A DNA stretch of 64,000 bases from Megaleporinus macrocephalus. Its lineage: Eukaryota; Chordata; Actinopteri; Characiformes; Anostomidae. Position 1 is the first letter of the stretch, and each line of letters starts with the position of its first letter. The notes beneath the pieces are model-generated. The model was not told the origin of the DNA. It saw only the letters and a program-made list of their open reading frames with translations, and did not search any database. The translations under genes were made by a program, and so were the position numbers. The stretch lies in the NCBI GenBank assembly GCA_021613375.1, contig CM038716.1, positions 806,001 to 870,000 of the forward strand, given 5' to 3'. Of the stretch, positions 34,546 to 46,560 are shown piece by piece.

Positions 34546-35594
34546 CATTGGCGTAGGAACCAGGGGGATGGGGGAACGTGTCCCAGCCAATATCAGTAAC
34601 AGGTAATTTTGTCCCACCCAAAAATAAAACAAACAGAAAAGGCGGAAAACACTTTAAAAGCACGTTTTGGCATAATTCGCAATTCACGCACTGTTTGTTG
34701 TTAGCAATGGGCTCTTTGCTAACAACAAACAGTGGTCTTTCACGTTGTTAAGGCTTGTGTTAAGATGCCTGTTCAGAAATATCCTGCAGTCAGCAGCTTC
34801 ACTACTCACACTTTAAACGCAAGGTCAGTGATGAGAGCAATAAATAACAAAATATACTGAAATAAATCTGGCTTTTGTATAATGTGTTGTTATGGTAACA
34901 GATTAGGAGGGTTTGGGTTAGCTAACATTTGTATTCATTTTTGTCAAAAAGCACTCTGAAATGTAAATTTACATTACTCTCTGGCCACGTCCTAAACTGC
35001 AGACTGCTACAACACTAAATACGTAAATATATATATATATATATAATAAATAAAAAAATAATAATTCATAAATAAATAAAAGGATACTGTCATTAGATGT
35101 GCTTTCAGTAGTGCAGTATGTAATGTTCCAGAGGGTGCTGTTTGGGACACAGCCTAACATTAATGTTAGTCTTGTCTAGTCAGGATACCTCAACATACAT
35201 TGTTTTGCCATTTCATTTCAGCAATATGCCACCAAAGAAAACCATGTATTTTTTTAGTTATATGTGTATATAATCCAGACATTACATGTATAATTTAAAA
35301 GTTTTCTGACAGCAGTACCATGTAATGTGGAGTGTCTTCTTTAGTTTGTAAAGTGACCCTTAATTGGATTGATCTAATAATAAACAGAAATAAAGATAAT
35401 GTTGCATTTTGTTGATTTATTTGCAATTTACTGTAATTTCACAAATGTTGATCTACGTCACTATTCATACAGTGATTTACTACCTTACCTACAGTGGAAT
35501 CAGCTTATAGGAAATACTTTAGGGGATAGGTTGGGCTTTGATTCATATTAGCAAATGGGCCCCCCACAATATCAAACCCACTCCTACGCCCTTG
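34546..35594. mobile_element. Non-autonomous hAT element, 1049 bp, perfect 8-bp target duplication
   Basis: Left end CATTGGCGTAGGAACC and right end (inverted) CAAGGGCGTAGGAGTGG are hAT-type terminal repeats, with ATGACACC duplicated outside. No transposase survives. It contains a perfect 19-bp hairpin at 34689-34734 and a TA tract near 35026-35044. It lies in map4 intron between repeat-encoding exons 9 and 10. Confidence 0.85.
34689..34734. repeat. Perfect 19-bp inverted repeat, 8-bp loop
   Basis: CACTGTTTGTTGTTAGCAA is followed, after TGGGCTCT, by its exact reverse complement. It lies inside the hAT element 34546-35594. Confidence 0.95.
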
Positions 35595-35602
35595 ATGACA
35601 CC
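35595..35602. repeat. 8-bp target duplication (right) of hAT element
   Basis: ATGACACC, matching 34538-34545. Confidence 0.85.
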
Positions 35603-36748
35603 TTAAACAATTTATTATAAAAGTCTTAATGAAACACTTAAGGTAGAACTGGCATACAAAGACAACCAATCTGGCTATTTGCAGTATGTTCAGCTGCAAA
35701 CCAAAAAACTCACTAAGCTTTTCAATAGCTCTACATCCAGGAAATTATTTTCCTGAAATTGAAGGCAGATTCTGTCTTACTGTACAACTAACAAAGGGTC
35801 TTCTCACCTTTTTCTTCCAGCCCCACAGAACTCAGCTGGAAATTTTATTGACTTGAACGGTTAACAGTACAAAATTGTAACGTGGGAAATCGTGAATTCC
35901 TGGCTATTAAAGCAGCTCTAGAAAGTGGTGTCACTGGTGGGGAGGGGCACAACACCCCTTCCAAATTTTGAAATATTGAGTATGTTAAGATTGAGTATGC
36001 CATGTCTGCAAGATGTCTTGATGTACAGCATGCCAGGTGGGCCCTGTTTTATTTACAAGATTCAACATTACCTTACAGACCAGGGTCAAAAAATCTGCAA
36101 GCACCCACCACTAAGTGAGAAATCCTCTCTCCCCTCCTCTTAGCAAAGGGAAATAATGGTTGACATCATGCATACTCAAGCAGATGCATCCCCTGTGCCT
36201 GAATGCTGGACAAACTCCGAACAAAGCCCCACAAGAAGTTCATGCACCCGGGTTAGTTAATTCAAACAGCACCAAGCACTGGACATCCAGGGTTGCTAGA
36301 CCCATTACCAATACCACCCCAACCTCGGTCATACCCATCCACTATGGACTGCCTGAAGATATTTTGTCTCAGATAAAGGTGTGCCTTCATCCGGTTGTCT
36401 TCTGGTTACTAACCACAAACCAGTGGGTTGAGGAATTAGCCTATGTATGTTTATGATAACCTACTGTGGCAATTTCTAGCATGATTTCTGCCATATGCTG
36501 AATATACTCAGAACTTAATGATCATTGCTTCTACTGGCCTAATGCCTTTTCAGTGAACCAGGAGATTCCTTGATATGGAGTAATAAACAGTCAAAATATG
36601 AACTCGCATAAAGATTTTTGAGTTTGTTAGGTAAATATTGTTTATCTGTCTAATTAATGCAAAACACATACAAATTAGGTCAAAAGTACAAGGTCAAGAA
36701 GGTATAATATATGCTTATGCATGCAATATTAAGACATATGACACTTAC

Positions 36749-36841
36749 ATTCCCTCCTCCTGGCACATGCTTGATGTTGTCTTTGGAGCCACAGCGGGAG
36801 GTCACATGGCTGAAGTCCAGTTTTTTGTGGACTATCTGAAT
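36749..36841 (-). CDS. map4: map4-like exon 9 (second tubulin-binding repeat)
   Basis: 93 nt and phase 0 on both sides, the same size and phase as the alternatively spliced exon 10 of tau. Acceptor CTATGTATAG is a weak polypyrimidine tract; donor AAT|GTAAGTG is strong. Encodes [20 protein letters not shown] and [11 protein letters not shown]. Skipping it would give a three-repeat protein without a frame change. Confidence 0.95.
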
Positions 36842-37017
36842 CTATACATAGCACAAAAGGCATAGTCACATATTCCCAGAATATCAATTTAAAGTCTTAT
36901 CTCTTATCTGAGAGCAGTAAGGAACCTACTTTAAAGTCAACCTAGCCATAGATCTTTTCTACCTAACAGTAACACATGTTGTGTTTACTGCACATATATT
37001 TGTGTTAATCACTGTAC

Positions 37018-37347
37018 CTTGCCTCCACCAGGCTGGTACTTCATGTTATCCGTGGAACCGATCTTGGAGGACACATTTTTTAGATCTGGCAGGGGGGCAT
37101 TAGTGAGCCTAGTGTTACGAGGTGCTCGTGGCACTGGAGGCTTCTTTGCCAACGGAACCTGCTTGGGAACAGGTGGTTTGGTAATGCGTGATGGACGAAT
37201 AGTTAAGGTCCCATTATTGGCTGGTGTGGCTAGGGCATTCAAGTTCACAGTGGAGGAAGTAGGGGCAGTGCGGGTATTGCTCTTGGAACTGCCATTAAAC
37301 TTTGGTACAGGAGGTTTTCGTTGGGGTAGAGCACCATTCTCTCGAGT
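37018..37347 (-). CDS. map4: map4-like exon 8 (Pro-rich region and first repeat)
   Basis: 330 nt, phase 0, acceptor TTTTTTTCAG, donor AAG|GTACAG. The first part is basic and Pro-rich, with RKPPVPK, TKPPVPK and KKPPVPR motifs. The exon ends with repeat 1, [18 protein letters not shown] then QPGGGK, the strongest family signature in the gene. Confidence 0.95.
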
Positions 37348-37875
37348 CTGAAAAAAAAGAAAAAAGCTCATGATATAGTGGGCCATTTAACAGTTTAGTT
37401 ATATGCTTAAAGGAATGATGACACACCACTGCTGTTTTATAGCATAGCTAAACGCAATTACCTGACAGATGACAATGTCTATTTTGAGCCAAATCATCAT
37501 TTTTAATCCATATCTTTTGGCACCATGCACTGTGGACTTGCATCTACTCATATACAGTGGCTAATGCTATTTGTATATGTTTCAAAAATCAAAATAATTT
37601 ATACTTAAAAATAAAATAACATAACCTTGTGCAGTCAATCGTGTTTAGTCATCTGAATTAACTCCTTCATGGCTTGTGCCACCTTTCTTGGTATATCCTT
37701 GCAATAGCAAATTAAATAGGTTGTTAAAAACACTTCTTTATAGAGTTGATTTGAGTAGTATTTATTAACTTGAAGTGCTTTTACCATGAGTAGACCTTAC
37801 TAGTTTATACCCAAATCACACTGATTTTATACTAATTCTCATACCCAAAGAGCCACAGCTTATCAGTTTATTTAC

Positions 37876-38019
37876 CTTGGCTTTGCAGACAGAGGTGGTG
37901 TCAGAAGATTTCTTAGTTTCAGTGGTGGGAGATTTTGCCTTGGATGCAGGACCTTTTTTACTGCTTAAATTTTCTCCAGTGGAATGCAAGTTTGGTTTTG
38001 CTGAATTTAGTTTGTCTTC
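37876..38019 (-). CDS. map4: map4-like exon 7
   Basis: 144 nt, phase 0, acceptor CTTATGCAG, donor AAG|GTAAAT. Encodes a Lys/Ser/Thr-rich segment (EDKLNSAKPNLHSTGENL ... SVCKAK) of the basic region before the repeats. It has no domain of its own; the call rests on splice signals, phase and composition. Confidence 0.85.
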
Positions 38020-38180
38020 CTGCATAAGACATGCCACAGCCACATGCAAACAGGGCATAGAAAAAAACAGCATGCTAGCAAAAATCATTCTCTTGGAAGA
38101 AAATGTTTAGTTATGGAAGGAAAATTTGTCAAACAAAATGTTAGCAATCAATAAATATTTGCCTATTTATCAAGACCTAC

Positions 38181-38446
38181 CTTAGCTTTTACCTTTTCAA
38201 TGCCATTCATCTTTTCTTCCTTTTTCTCATTGTACATCTTTGTGGCTTTTTCATTCTTCGTTGGTTTATGGTCTATTTTCTCTGCCTGCTGACTCTTGTC
38301 CAAATCCTCTGCTTTCTTCATGGAGGTATCAATCTTCTCAATCTTCTTAGACTTGACTGCGTTTCCAGATGTGCCAGAGTTGTCCACCATCTCAGCAGAC
38401 GTATCCACCTTCTCTGTCTTGTCTTTGGCAGTCAAGCCATCTTTCA
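38181..38446 (-). CDS. map4: map4-like exon 6
   Basis: 266 nt, 2-base start, donor AAG|GTAGGT; the acceptor TTTTTTTTCAAG is a less usual AAG. Encodes a highly charged Lys/Glu/Asp segment (VKDGLTAKDKTEKVD, KSKKIEKIDTSMKKAED, EKKEEKMNGIEKVKAK). Phase fits both neighbours. Confidence 0.85.
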
Positions 38447-40720
38447 CTTGAAAAAAAAGGGGTGTCATATCACCAGAAAAAAATATGTAGAAATCCAACA
38501 GACAGAGAGAACCATATCAAATTCTTTTTCAGTTATTTCTCAAATTCCATAGCATTATACATATATAATTGTAATATATAACAGAATAAGAACCACTTTA
38601 CCAAAACTACATCCAAGGTGGTATTCACTACTTTATGTGATCATCCTTATTGAGCAACGGTCTTGGAAAACAGAGGAACTTGCAAGAAAAAAGCTTTTGT
38701 GTGTTAAATTATTAGCAGGTCTTGATTACAAACAGAAAATGGTTTTGTTTTCCCTCCTTATGCCAATCCATATTACTTAATATTTAGAAAGGCCTTAACT
38801 CATTAATGAAAATGTGTAGGATATATCAATCCCTGACAAGTATAGCTGCTATCTCCTCTGCCATGTCAAAGCACAAAATATACTGTTGATTGGTTTTTCA
38901 GGAGCTTTCTCTCTCCATTGCACATATGTTGCTAATATATTGCTAACAAGTATTCAGCTAAGTATATGTTATTAGATGACAGCAACACTCTGTAACTGTA
39001 ATTTACATAACAGGCAAATGTGTCTCTCATTAATTTAATGCTGTGTTTGTTGAATATGTTTTTGTATGTAGATTGAAATAATAATTACATTTCACATGAA
39101 CAAATTATTACACTAATTATAAAGTCTAAATCTCTTGCTAGGAACAAGTGTGCTATGGCAATGCATGCATGCACAAGTACTTGATAGTATGACAGTATTG
39201 CGATTTTGCACTGTAAGTATAAGTGAACTTTACTTATATTTAGCTATTAATAATTTTAGAAGTCCAGTAGTTATTGAGAAAAACAATCATTGGAAAAGAT
39301 TTTAAAGTAAAAGTTGACCGGCAGAGCTGTAGTTTTATGTAATGTAAACAATTATAGATGAAAAAAATGTCTACAGCAGGGCAAGGATATTTAAAAAGTG
39401 ACTGCATGTTTTAAAGATTGGCCAAATAAATGGCCAAATAAATGACATGCACAATGTGTTGTCAACCCAATGTAGATGAGCAGCATTGACTACTACACAC
39501 ATAGTCAGCTCACAAGAGCCTCGCAAAGGTAAAGGATCAGTGCGCTCTGAAAGAAGCTGCGAGAAAAAGAGAGGTCTTTTGTTATCCACAATAGAGCCAA
39601 ATAGACAATAACATTACTCTTAAGGAGTTAATTATGCATACAGTTACTCTGCCAGTGTAGGTGAAATTCTAATTAAATCACCTGTACCACATTTTTTTCA
39701 AATAGATATTTCTGTTTTTGTTATTTTCAGTTCGGTAGTTTTGATACCCATCCACTTGGTGTGTATGTTAACTTGCTTAACTAAATGCATTTTATACTGG
39801 CCCAAAGAATAAATTTGCATTTGTTTCCACAAAAAAAAGTGTTAGCAGATTCTTAAGCCAACATTAAATACTCTTTGGGGTATAAAGTCCATAAGAAAGC
39901 ACAAGCCAATCTGCCATTGATTGTAAGTGTTTAAAAATGCTTTAGGACATCCACTTGCTTTTGTCTACCAACATCTACAGAAGGAACTTTTCTTCATGGT
40001 TTATCACATGCATAAAATGGAATGATGGATGCTGGTCCTTCAGATCTTACTAGCTAGTAAGCAGACTTTAGCCTGCTGGTTACAACATGCTTGTTACAGC
40101 CTGCTGGATGCAACCTGGGCAGGGTGTGAGTTTGGTATTATTAACTAAAGGGGAAAAACTGTACTATACTGTCACTACTCATGAGATATCCGCTAAAGCA
40201 CGCAAAGATAGTATGCATGCAAAGATAATCCTAAAACATTTTCCTTTTTTATCTCACTTTTTTTAAACATCAGTCCTAAATTAGTTCAAATTTGTTAAAA
40301 CATTGTCATGCAATTTTAGTTCTACAACCCAACTCAAAAGTAGATAGAGTGATGTAAGGTAATCAACCTCATGTTTTTAGACATAGGCTCAACGTCAATT
40401 AGTAAATCATTTATTTAAAAAATAATTCATACAGGTAACTACCTAATGTAGAATATTACTTATATGTGTTTGAAGGAAGTCAAATAAATTAGATCCAGCC
40501 TGAACAATGTACATATTATTGTAACTTTATTGTGTGATTTTATTGTGTGCTGTCATCTGAGATTAGACCAAGTTTCACGTATAGTTGTTCTATAGTAAAG
40601 TTGCATGTCCTAAAATAGGTGTGGTATCTCAGCTACAGATATAGCTTAGCACTAGCTGGCCCACTCCACTGAGCCATGCATTAAGGAAATCATCTTCATA
40701 TATTTTTCTGTATCACCAAC
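38447..40720 (-). other. map4-like intron 5, nothing recognised
   Basis: About 2.3 kb of AT-rich intron without recognisable genes or clear mobile elements. Confidence 0.5.
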
Positions 40721-41560
40721 CTTGCAGTTGGGGGTACTTTGCCAGCGGTGGCTCCTGTAGCTTTGTGAGTGAGGTGAGGGAAGCCGAAGCTGCAGGGTTT
40801 TGGCTTACTACCATGTTGGTGCTGACTTGAAGGGAGGGGACAGGGACAAACATAGCGGAAAAGTTCAGAGATGCATTTTTTTTCTGTGGGCTAGGAATGG
40901 AACCTACAGTAGTTATAAACCCAGAAGTAAAATCTGTGGATGTATGCAAAGAGGCAGTAATTACTGGGGTGCTCTGGGATGGGTCTGAGATTGTAGATGG
41001 TGACATGTTTTTTTTCTGACTTGGAGTTGGGGTAGCTGAGTTAATTGTGGTTGTAGTATCTGATGTAAAAGAAGGTAATGTACTGTCTTGTTCATTATTA
41101 ATTGTAATAGCAGTGTAAATGTCCATGTCTGTGACCATAGAGGGACTTTGGCTAGGTGGAGGAGATGGACTGCTGATATTTGTCATGGTGGCCCACTCTC
41201 CAGGTAGCTTTGTTCTGCTTTTGTTTTTTCTGGCTTGGATCCGTCCTCCACCCCACTCTCTAATCTCACTCTTCCAGCATTCCCCTAGACTTGGCGGTGA
41301 AGAGCCTTTCTTGTCAGTGCTTTTTGATAAAGCTTTCTCGGTAGACCGAAGGCTTTCTAAGAGACCATGCATGTCTTCCATATCATCCAATTTTTTGTTC
41401 TTCTGCTGGCCTCCCTCATTTGACTCTTTCTTATATGTAGTATCTTGATCCTGAGATCCTTGGATACCCAACGGTTTAGCGGGACTCTGCTCTGGCTTGT
41501 TGGGGGAATGGGACAGCTCTGTAGAAAGCATGTCCTCATTTGTCCAAGGGTTTCCCCAAA
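40721..41560 (-). CDS. map4: map4-like exon 5 (large projection-domain exon)
   Basis: 840 nt (or 843, see the tandem acceptor at 41560-41570), with the unusual donor CAAG|GTTGGT. Encodes WGNPWTNEDMLSTEL, acidic and Gln/Lys stretches, then a Ser/Thr/Pro-rich half with SPSPPPSQSPS and two related PTPSQKKN / PSPQKKN motifs. The frame is open for its whole length, ending at LQ before the split Val codon. It matches no domain; large exons of this composition are typical of MAP4 projection regions. Confidence 0.88.
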
Positions 41561-43518
41561 CTTCTTGGTGTACAAAGAGGAAGAGGAAGTGTCATTTTCC
41601 ACTATGCATATAATTTGTGAACATGAAAAATGCATCACCAACATACACAAGCCTGAGAAGCACTAAACTGTAAATCTATCATCCCTTGCATTACAAAGAG
41701 ACAACATGATATGGAAAATATAACATCCACCTTTGCTAGTGAATTGAAAACAAATTAGCAATTTGCATTTTAATCTTCACTGTATCATAATGAATAAAAC
41801 AGAAAACAAAAAAAAGACAAAAAACAATCAGGAGACCGGTTGACTGAGAATGTACAAACTCTATTTCTGGAAAAGTTGGAGAATTTTGAAAATTGCATTA
41901 AAAACAGTAGTCTTTTGTATGTTCTCTTAAGTCTATAATCAACTAACAAAAGTAGAAATATATTTTTATATTTTGGTTAGTAAATTTAATAAAAGGTGAT
42001 GTAGCAATGTATTAAACATGCCTCTGTCCCAACTTATTTTGAGTGTGCTGCAGGCATCTAAATCTACATTCATTTATTTTTACAAAATACAATTAAGTAT
42101 GTCAGTAAAAATATAAGAAATTTTTACTTTAGTCAGTTAATTCCTGCGTTTGTGGCAAACATGAATGGTTGTCCTCTAGCCTCTGTTACTTCTGAATGGG
42201 TTTAAGCTACATGATCCAGGTTATAGAACATTTAGCAGACATGGCCCTGACAACCATATCATCGAGCTGTGACATAATCAGCAATTTAGCTTGAAAGAAC
42301 ATCCAAAATCTTTATTTTAGCTCTCTGCTTTTTGCCATCATATTATGAACAAAGAGTTAAAAACAAAATCATCATTCACATATCAGAGCACTCATCAGAC
42401 CTTTATTTCACAAGCCAGAGTATTTTCACCTGCTTCTTTAGCTTTTAGACACAAAACCAGCCAAAAACTTATTTAACTAATTTTCTGCTTTAAACTTCAA
42501 CTGAAGACCAAAGGATTAAAACAGCAATATGATTCACAGATCACAGTGCTCTGCAGTTTCTACCATCTTCATTATCAGTTGATAAAGATTTATGCTAGTT
42601 TCAGCTGTGCTCCTGCTTGTAATTTAGATTAAAAACACAATCCAAATCCCACATTTATGTCTGTTAAAATGACCATTGATATGCCCTACTGCACATACTT
42701 GGGTTTGGAACTTCTTACGCCTCTACCAATCCACTGACCGACAGAATCAAGAAAAACCTTCTTCACCTTCTTCTAATAAATATTTACACCCATTAAATAA
42801 GCACACACAAAGCCATATTCTGTAATAAAATCTGTTATTATGTCAAATAATATTGCCAGAGTCTTCTTTTTACATGCCAGAGTCTTCTTTTTATAGTTTA
42901 CATGACTGTCTAGAATTGTAATTGTAATTGACCAAAAAAACAACATAAAGTAACCCCAGAAATGAACAAATCTTCTTGTTTTTATTGCATTTTACAAAAC
43001 CTTTCTGGGAATAGGGTTGTATAAACAGATTTCCAAAGTTCGCAGTAAGACAACAGGCTCTTTCAAACGGTAAATGCATTTGCTGAAGACAATTTCTATG
43101 ATCGTGTTAAATATTAGGGTGTAGATTCTATAATCTGTCTGGTTTAAAGAGGTACTCTTACATACATAAACAGTACTTTGTTCACAAAACAGCATTTCCT
43201 TTCATGTATGAGCGCTCTATTTCATCACATATGTTTGTGCTAACTTTACTGGGAATAGTCAAGGAATTGAATTGAAGCTCCTACAGAAAACATATTTGTA
43301 ATGCAATTATAGAACTCTTCTTAATAATTACAGGACTCTTGGGAATTCTACTCAATGTAGTAATCTACAAATACATTTATCAAAACAGCAGGTTGATTAA
43401 TTACCGATAAATAGAGATCAGATTTATAACTGAAAAAAATCTGAAAAATTGCAAGTACAAGGCTTGTGTATTATGCAAATAATGCATTGCTGAGGCACTG
43501 AAAGGCTTTTTAAGCTTG

Positions 43519-43525
<7 letters not shown>

Positions 43526-43586
<61 letters not shown>
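43526..43586. repeat. TA microsatellite
   Basis: About 30 uninterrupted TA units ending exactly at the TA target site of a Tc1-like terminus. Confidence 0.95.
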
Positions 43587-43589
<3 letters not shown>

Positions 43590-43949
43590 TATCTCACAAA
43601 ATATTGTAAATATTTTATTATATCTTTTTATGGGACAACACTGAAGATATGACACCTTGATACAAGTGTACAGCTTGTATAACAGTGTAAAGTTGCTGTG
43701 GCCAAAATAACTTAACACGCAGCCATTAATGTCTAAACTGCTGGCAACAAAAATGAGTACACCCCTAAGGGAAAATGGCTAAATTGTGCCCAAAGTGTCA
43801 ATATTTTGTGTGGCCACACTTGTCTTTGTACTCCTCACCTAGTTGTAAGCACTCACACTTGACACCATCTAAACAAAATAAGTTTATCTTGGTCTCATCA
43901 GACCAAGGACACCGGGGAGGAAAAATGGCTAATTGCGCACAATTTATCC

Positions 43950-43955
<6 letters not shown>
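43587..43955 (-). pseudogene. Tc1-like element fragment
   Basis: Left terminus CAGTATCTCACAAAATATTG directly after TA, then the fish Tc1 internal repeat with GAGTACACCCCTAAGGGAAA. On the minus strand 43800-43930 reads WSDETKINLFCLDGVK then GEEYKDKCG, the central DETK block of Tc1 transposases. Most of the element is deleted; TA repeats occupy both edges. Confidence 0.75.
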
Positions 43956-43996
<41 letters not shown>

Positions 43997-44020
43997 TACA
44001 TTTATATATATATATTTTTT
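43955..44020. repeat. TA-rich microsatellite
   Basis: Interrupted TA tract at the right edge of the Tc1 fragment. Confidence 0.9.
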
Positions 44021-44346
44021 TTGGATCATCTGCATTTTTATTGTTTAATGGAAAAAAGAGAAGGTAGAGAAAATATTTTGAACACAACAGAGGAAAAACA
44101 CACCATTATTCTTATTATTCTGTCCTCAATGTTTGTGGTTAGCATTTTGACTAGTTGTACTGAAATAAAAAAATACTGACCACAAACCCTGATGATTAAG
44201 TAAACAAAATCCTGTTGTTTTGTTTTCAACAACACTATGACCTGTATTATAATTAAAGATAATGAAAAGGGTTGACATTTATAGTTAACGTCTGTCTTAC
44301 TTGCACACATTTACAGTGAGGTGCATTAAGTAGAGTTGAACTTTAC

Positions 44347-44541
44347 CTGCAGAGTTGTCCAAGGTGTTATAAGGCTTTGTGTCAGAAGGTTTATTGGGTG
44401 GCTGGCATGGCTTGGGTGGTTCAGTGACATGCAGCGTAGATGTCTTCTGAGGTTCAGTCAGGCTGGGAGTTTTAGAGGACTGGAATGGAGCCATACCCAC
44501 ACTCATGTTACAACTCATATTCATGGCTGTCTGGGAGAACC
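44347..44541 (-). CDS. map4: map4-like exon 4
   Basis: 195 nt, acceptor TTCTTTGCAG, donor GCAG|GTAAAG. Encodes GFSQTAMNMSCNMSVGMAPF, QSSKTPSLTEPQKTST and PPKPCQPPNKPSD: Met/Ser-rich, then Pro-rich. Phase (2-base start, 1-base end) fits exons 3 and 5. No recognised domain. Confidence 0.85.
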
Positions 44542-44639
44542 CTGCAAAGAATAACACTGGAAATATAGTGCATGTGGATTCAAGAGAAAAATGTCTTAAA
44601 AGATTTATGAAAATGAGTATACATAACAAACTGCATGTA

Positions 44640-46560
44640 TCGTCCACAAAAATCCACTCATCTAGAGCGTGAAACATTTTATTCCTGATTTGGGCTGCAA
44701 TGTACAATTGAGCTGATGGTCTGCTTGAGGCGCTAAAGATCTGAATTTCTGAAATTGAAAACGAGAAAGTCAGCATTGCATTTGAATGGCCTAACATGAA
44801 TTGGTGTTGTACTGAATGCCATGTTAGACCATGATAGAAGCATATGGCTGGCAATGATCTAGAATGGCCTTGGTTTATTATATGGATGGCAGTGGAACTG
44901 TCTGAGTGAATTAAAATTTTCTGGTTCACTCACAATGGGATAAAGTTCCCATAATGTGGAAGAGGCATTAGGCCTGGTGGTAAACCAGGCTCAACATGGA
45001 GAGGGGGATCCCAAGGTGTCAAATTTGAGGCCATCCAGAAGGTAACAGACAAATGAAGGATCCAAATGCCCAGCTATGTCTGCGGCCAAAGCAGGGATGT
45101 TGACTAGAGTGGAAATGAACCAAAGCAGTCAGCTGTTACTGAATTTTGGGGGGTCCCAGAGGCCTGGCCACAGTACAAGCAGTTGTGTTATAGCTTGCCA
45201 GAGGAAGCAAAGCAGCCAGCAGAATTAAAATTGTTGTAGATCATCTAGCCATCCAGGAAATACATGGGCCGCCCACGGTTGTCACGGGCAATGGAAGAGG
45301 ACAGGTGAGGAGCAGACCTGATTGGCGAGAGGGAACAAGAGGCTGATATGAGAAGGAGGGCGAGTTGTCAAGGAAGCAGGAAGCCTCAGGATGAGAAGGG
45401 CAGCCACAAACCTCACAGGTGAGTGCAGTGTGGCCTGCAAAAATGTGACAGTAAAGCTCCAGGTTTAAGGCTTCCCAATAACACAGCCGGTGCAGAAAAC
45501 TCATAAAAACCAGTACCCCCAAATCGAATGGCTAAGTTCAGAATGATAGCCAGGTAGTCATTCAATTCTTGGCATTGAGAAGGAAAGGCAGAGCTGAAGA
45601 TGTCACGGTAAAAGGAGAAAGCCAGGACAAATGCTGGAACCGTAAGGGTTCTGGAGGAATGGGGGTGAGAAGGCTGTAGTGTCAACAACACGTCACCAGT
45701 CTACACTGCAGAAGGACTGGGAGAGGGGAGCTAGTGAGAGAAGAACTACATCCACTCCTTGAAGAATGTGCTGGTGCAAGGAGGAAGAAACAAGATGAGG
45801 ATTAAACAGGCAAGCATTGGCGGGAGGAGTGGCCGCACGGGCAGTGGAGAGGATGAATGGAGGATCAGTCAAACCAGCTGGAGGTGGAAATGCAGCAGGC
45901 AGACCTAAAAAACAAACAGCAGGAGGGAGCGAGAAAAGACACAAAAAAACAGACATTTGAGTTGAAGAACGACAGCAGGCTGCATCAACCTGAAAGTAGC
46001 AGCAGAGGGCAACACAACAGCGTCGTGAGAAGGCCTGGCAGACCAGTCAGCAGTTCCTTGTCTGGATCAAGCAAGAGGCGTGACATCATTTGGGTATGCT
46101 GATGAAGCTAGGCGCACAGGTTGTTTACCTCCAATAGAGTCGAGATACAAAGAAAAAAGCTTGGCTTTTGGAGCAGAACAAGCAAAGGGGGCTTGGCATT
46201 CCTTCAGAACTTTTTGCAGCTTAAAGACAGTTCAGTTCAAGATACAGGCAGAGTGAGATTTAGAGGAGGAGGTGCAAAGAGGCTCAGCAGGTGCAGATGA
46301 AGCAGGTGTGGAGACATTGCACACACAGGCAGCGTGCCTGGGGCGCAGGGACTGGCCACATGAAGCTGGGCAAGCAGGCAAGGAGCAGCGGGATCCTGAA
46401 GTGAGGCAAACAGGAGCAGCCGCATGCAGAAGATGATACGGATGAAGCAACACGAAGAAAGTAAACGCAGCAGACCAAGGGCACAGCTACATTGGTGCGA
46501 ATTTCATCACAAGAAGGTGGGAGCAGAGGAGTGGTTTATATAGAATGTAATGATAGTAAG
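44640..46560 (-). pseudogene. DIRS-like retrotransposon remnant in map4 intron
   Basis: Locally GC-richer block with minus-strand fragments of a retroelement. These include a gag-like stretch with a CCHC knuckle (CEVCGCPSHPEASC near 45380-45420), polymerase-side sequence LAADIAGHLDPSFVCYLLDG near 45020-45080, and RNase H sequence LIHSDSSTAIHIINQGHSRS near 44860-44920. Gag, polymerase and RNase H are in the right order but heavily deleted and frame-shifted. Wording fits DIRS/Ngaro-type elements of fish better than Gypsy; terminal repeats were not found. Confidence 0.55.

Larger units (their letters stand above)
41561..44346 (-). other. map4-like intron 4
   Basis: About 2.8 kb. AT-rich and featureless up to 43520; beyond that it holds TA microsatellites and a Tc1 fragment, annotated separately. 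Confidence 0.5.

Noticed and set aside
36080..36460. 98-codon frame in a map4 intron
   Set aside because: It has no splice sites in matching phase and no family similarity; adjacent exons already join without it.
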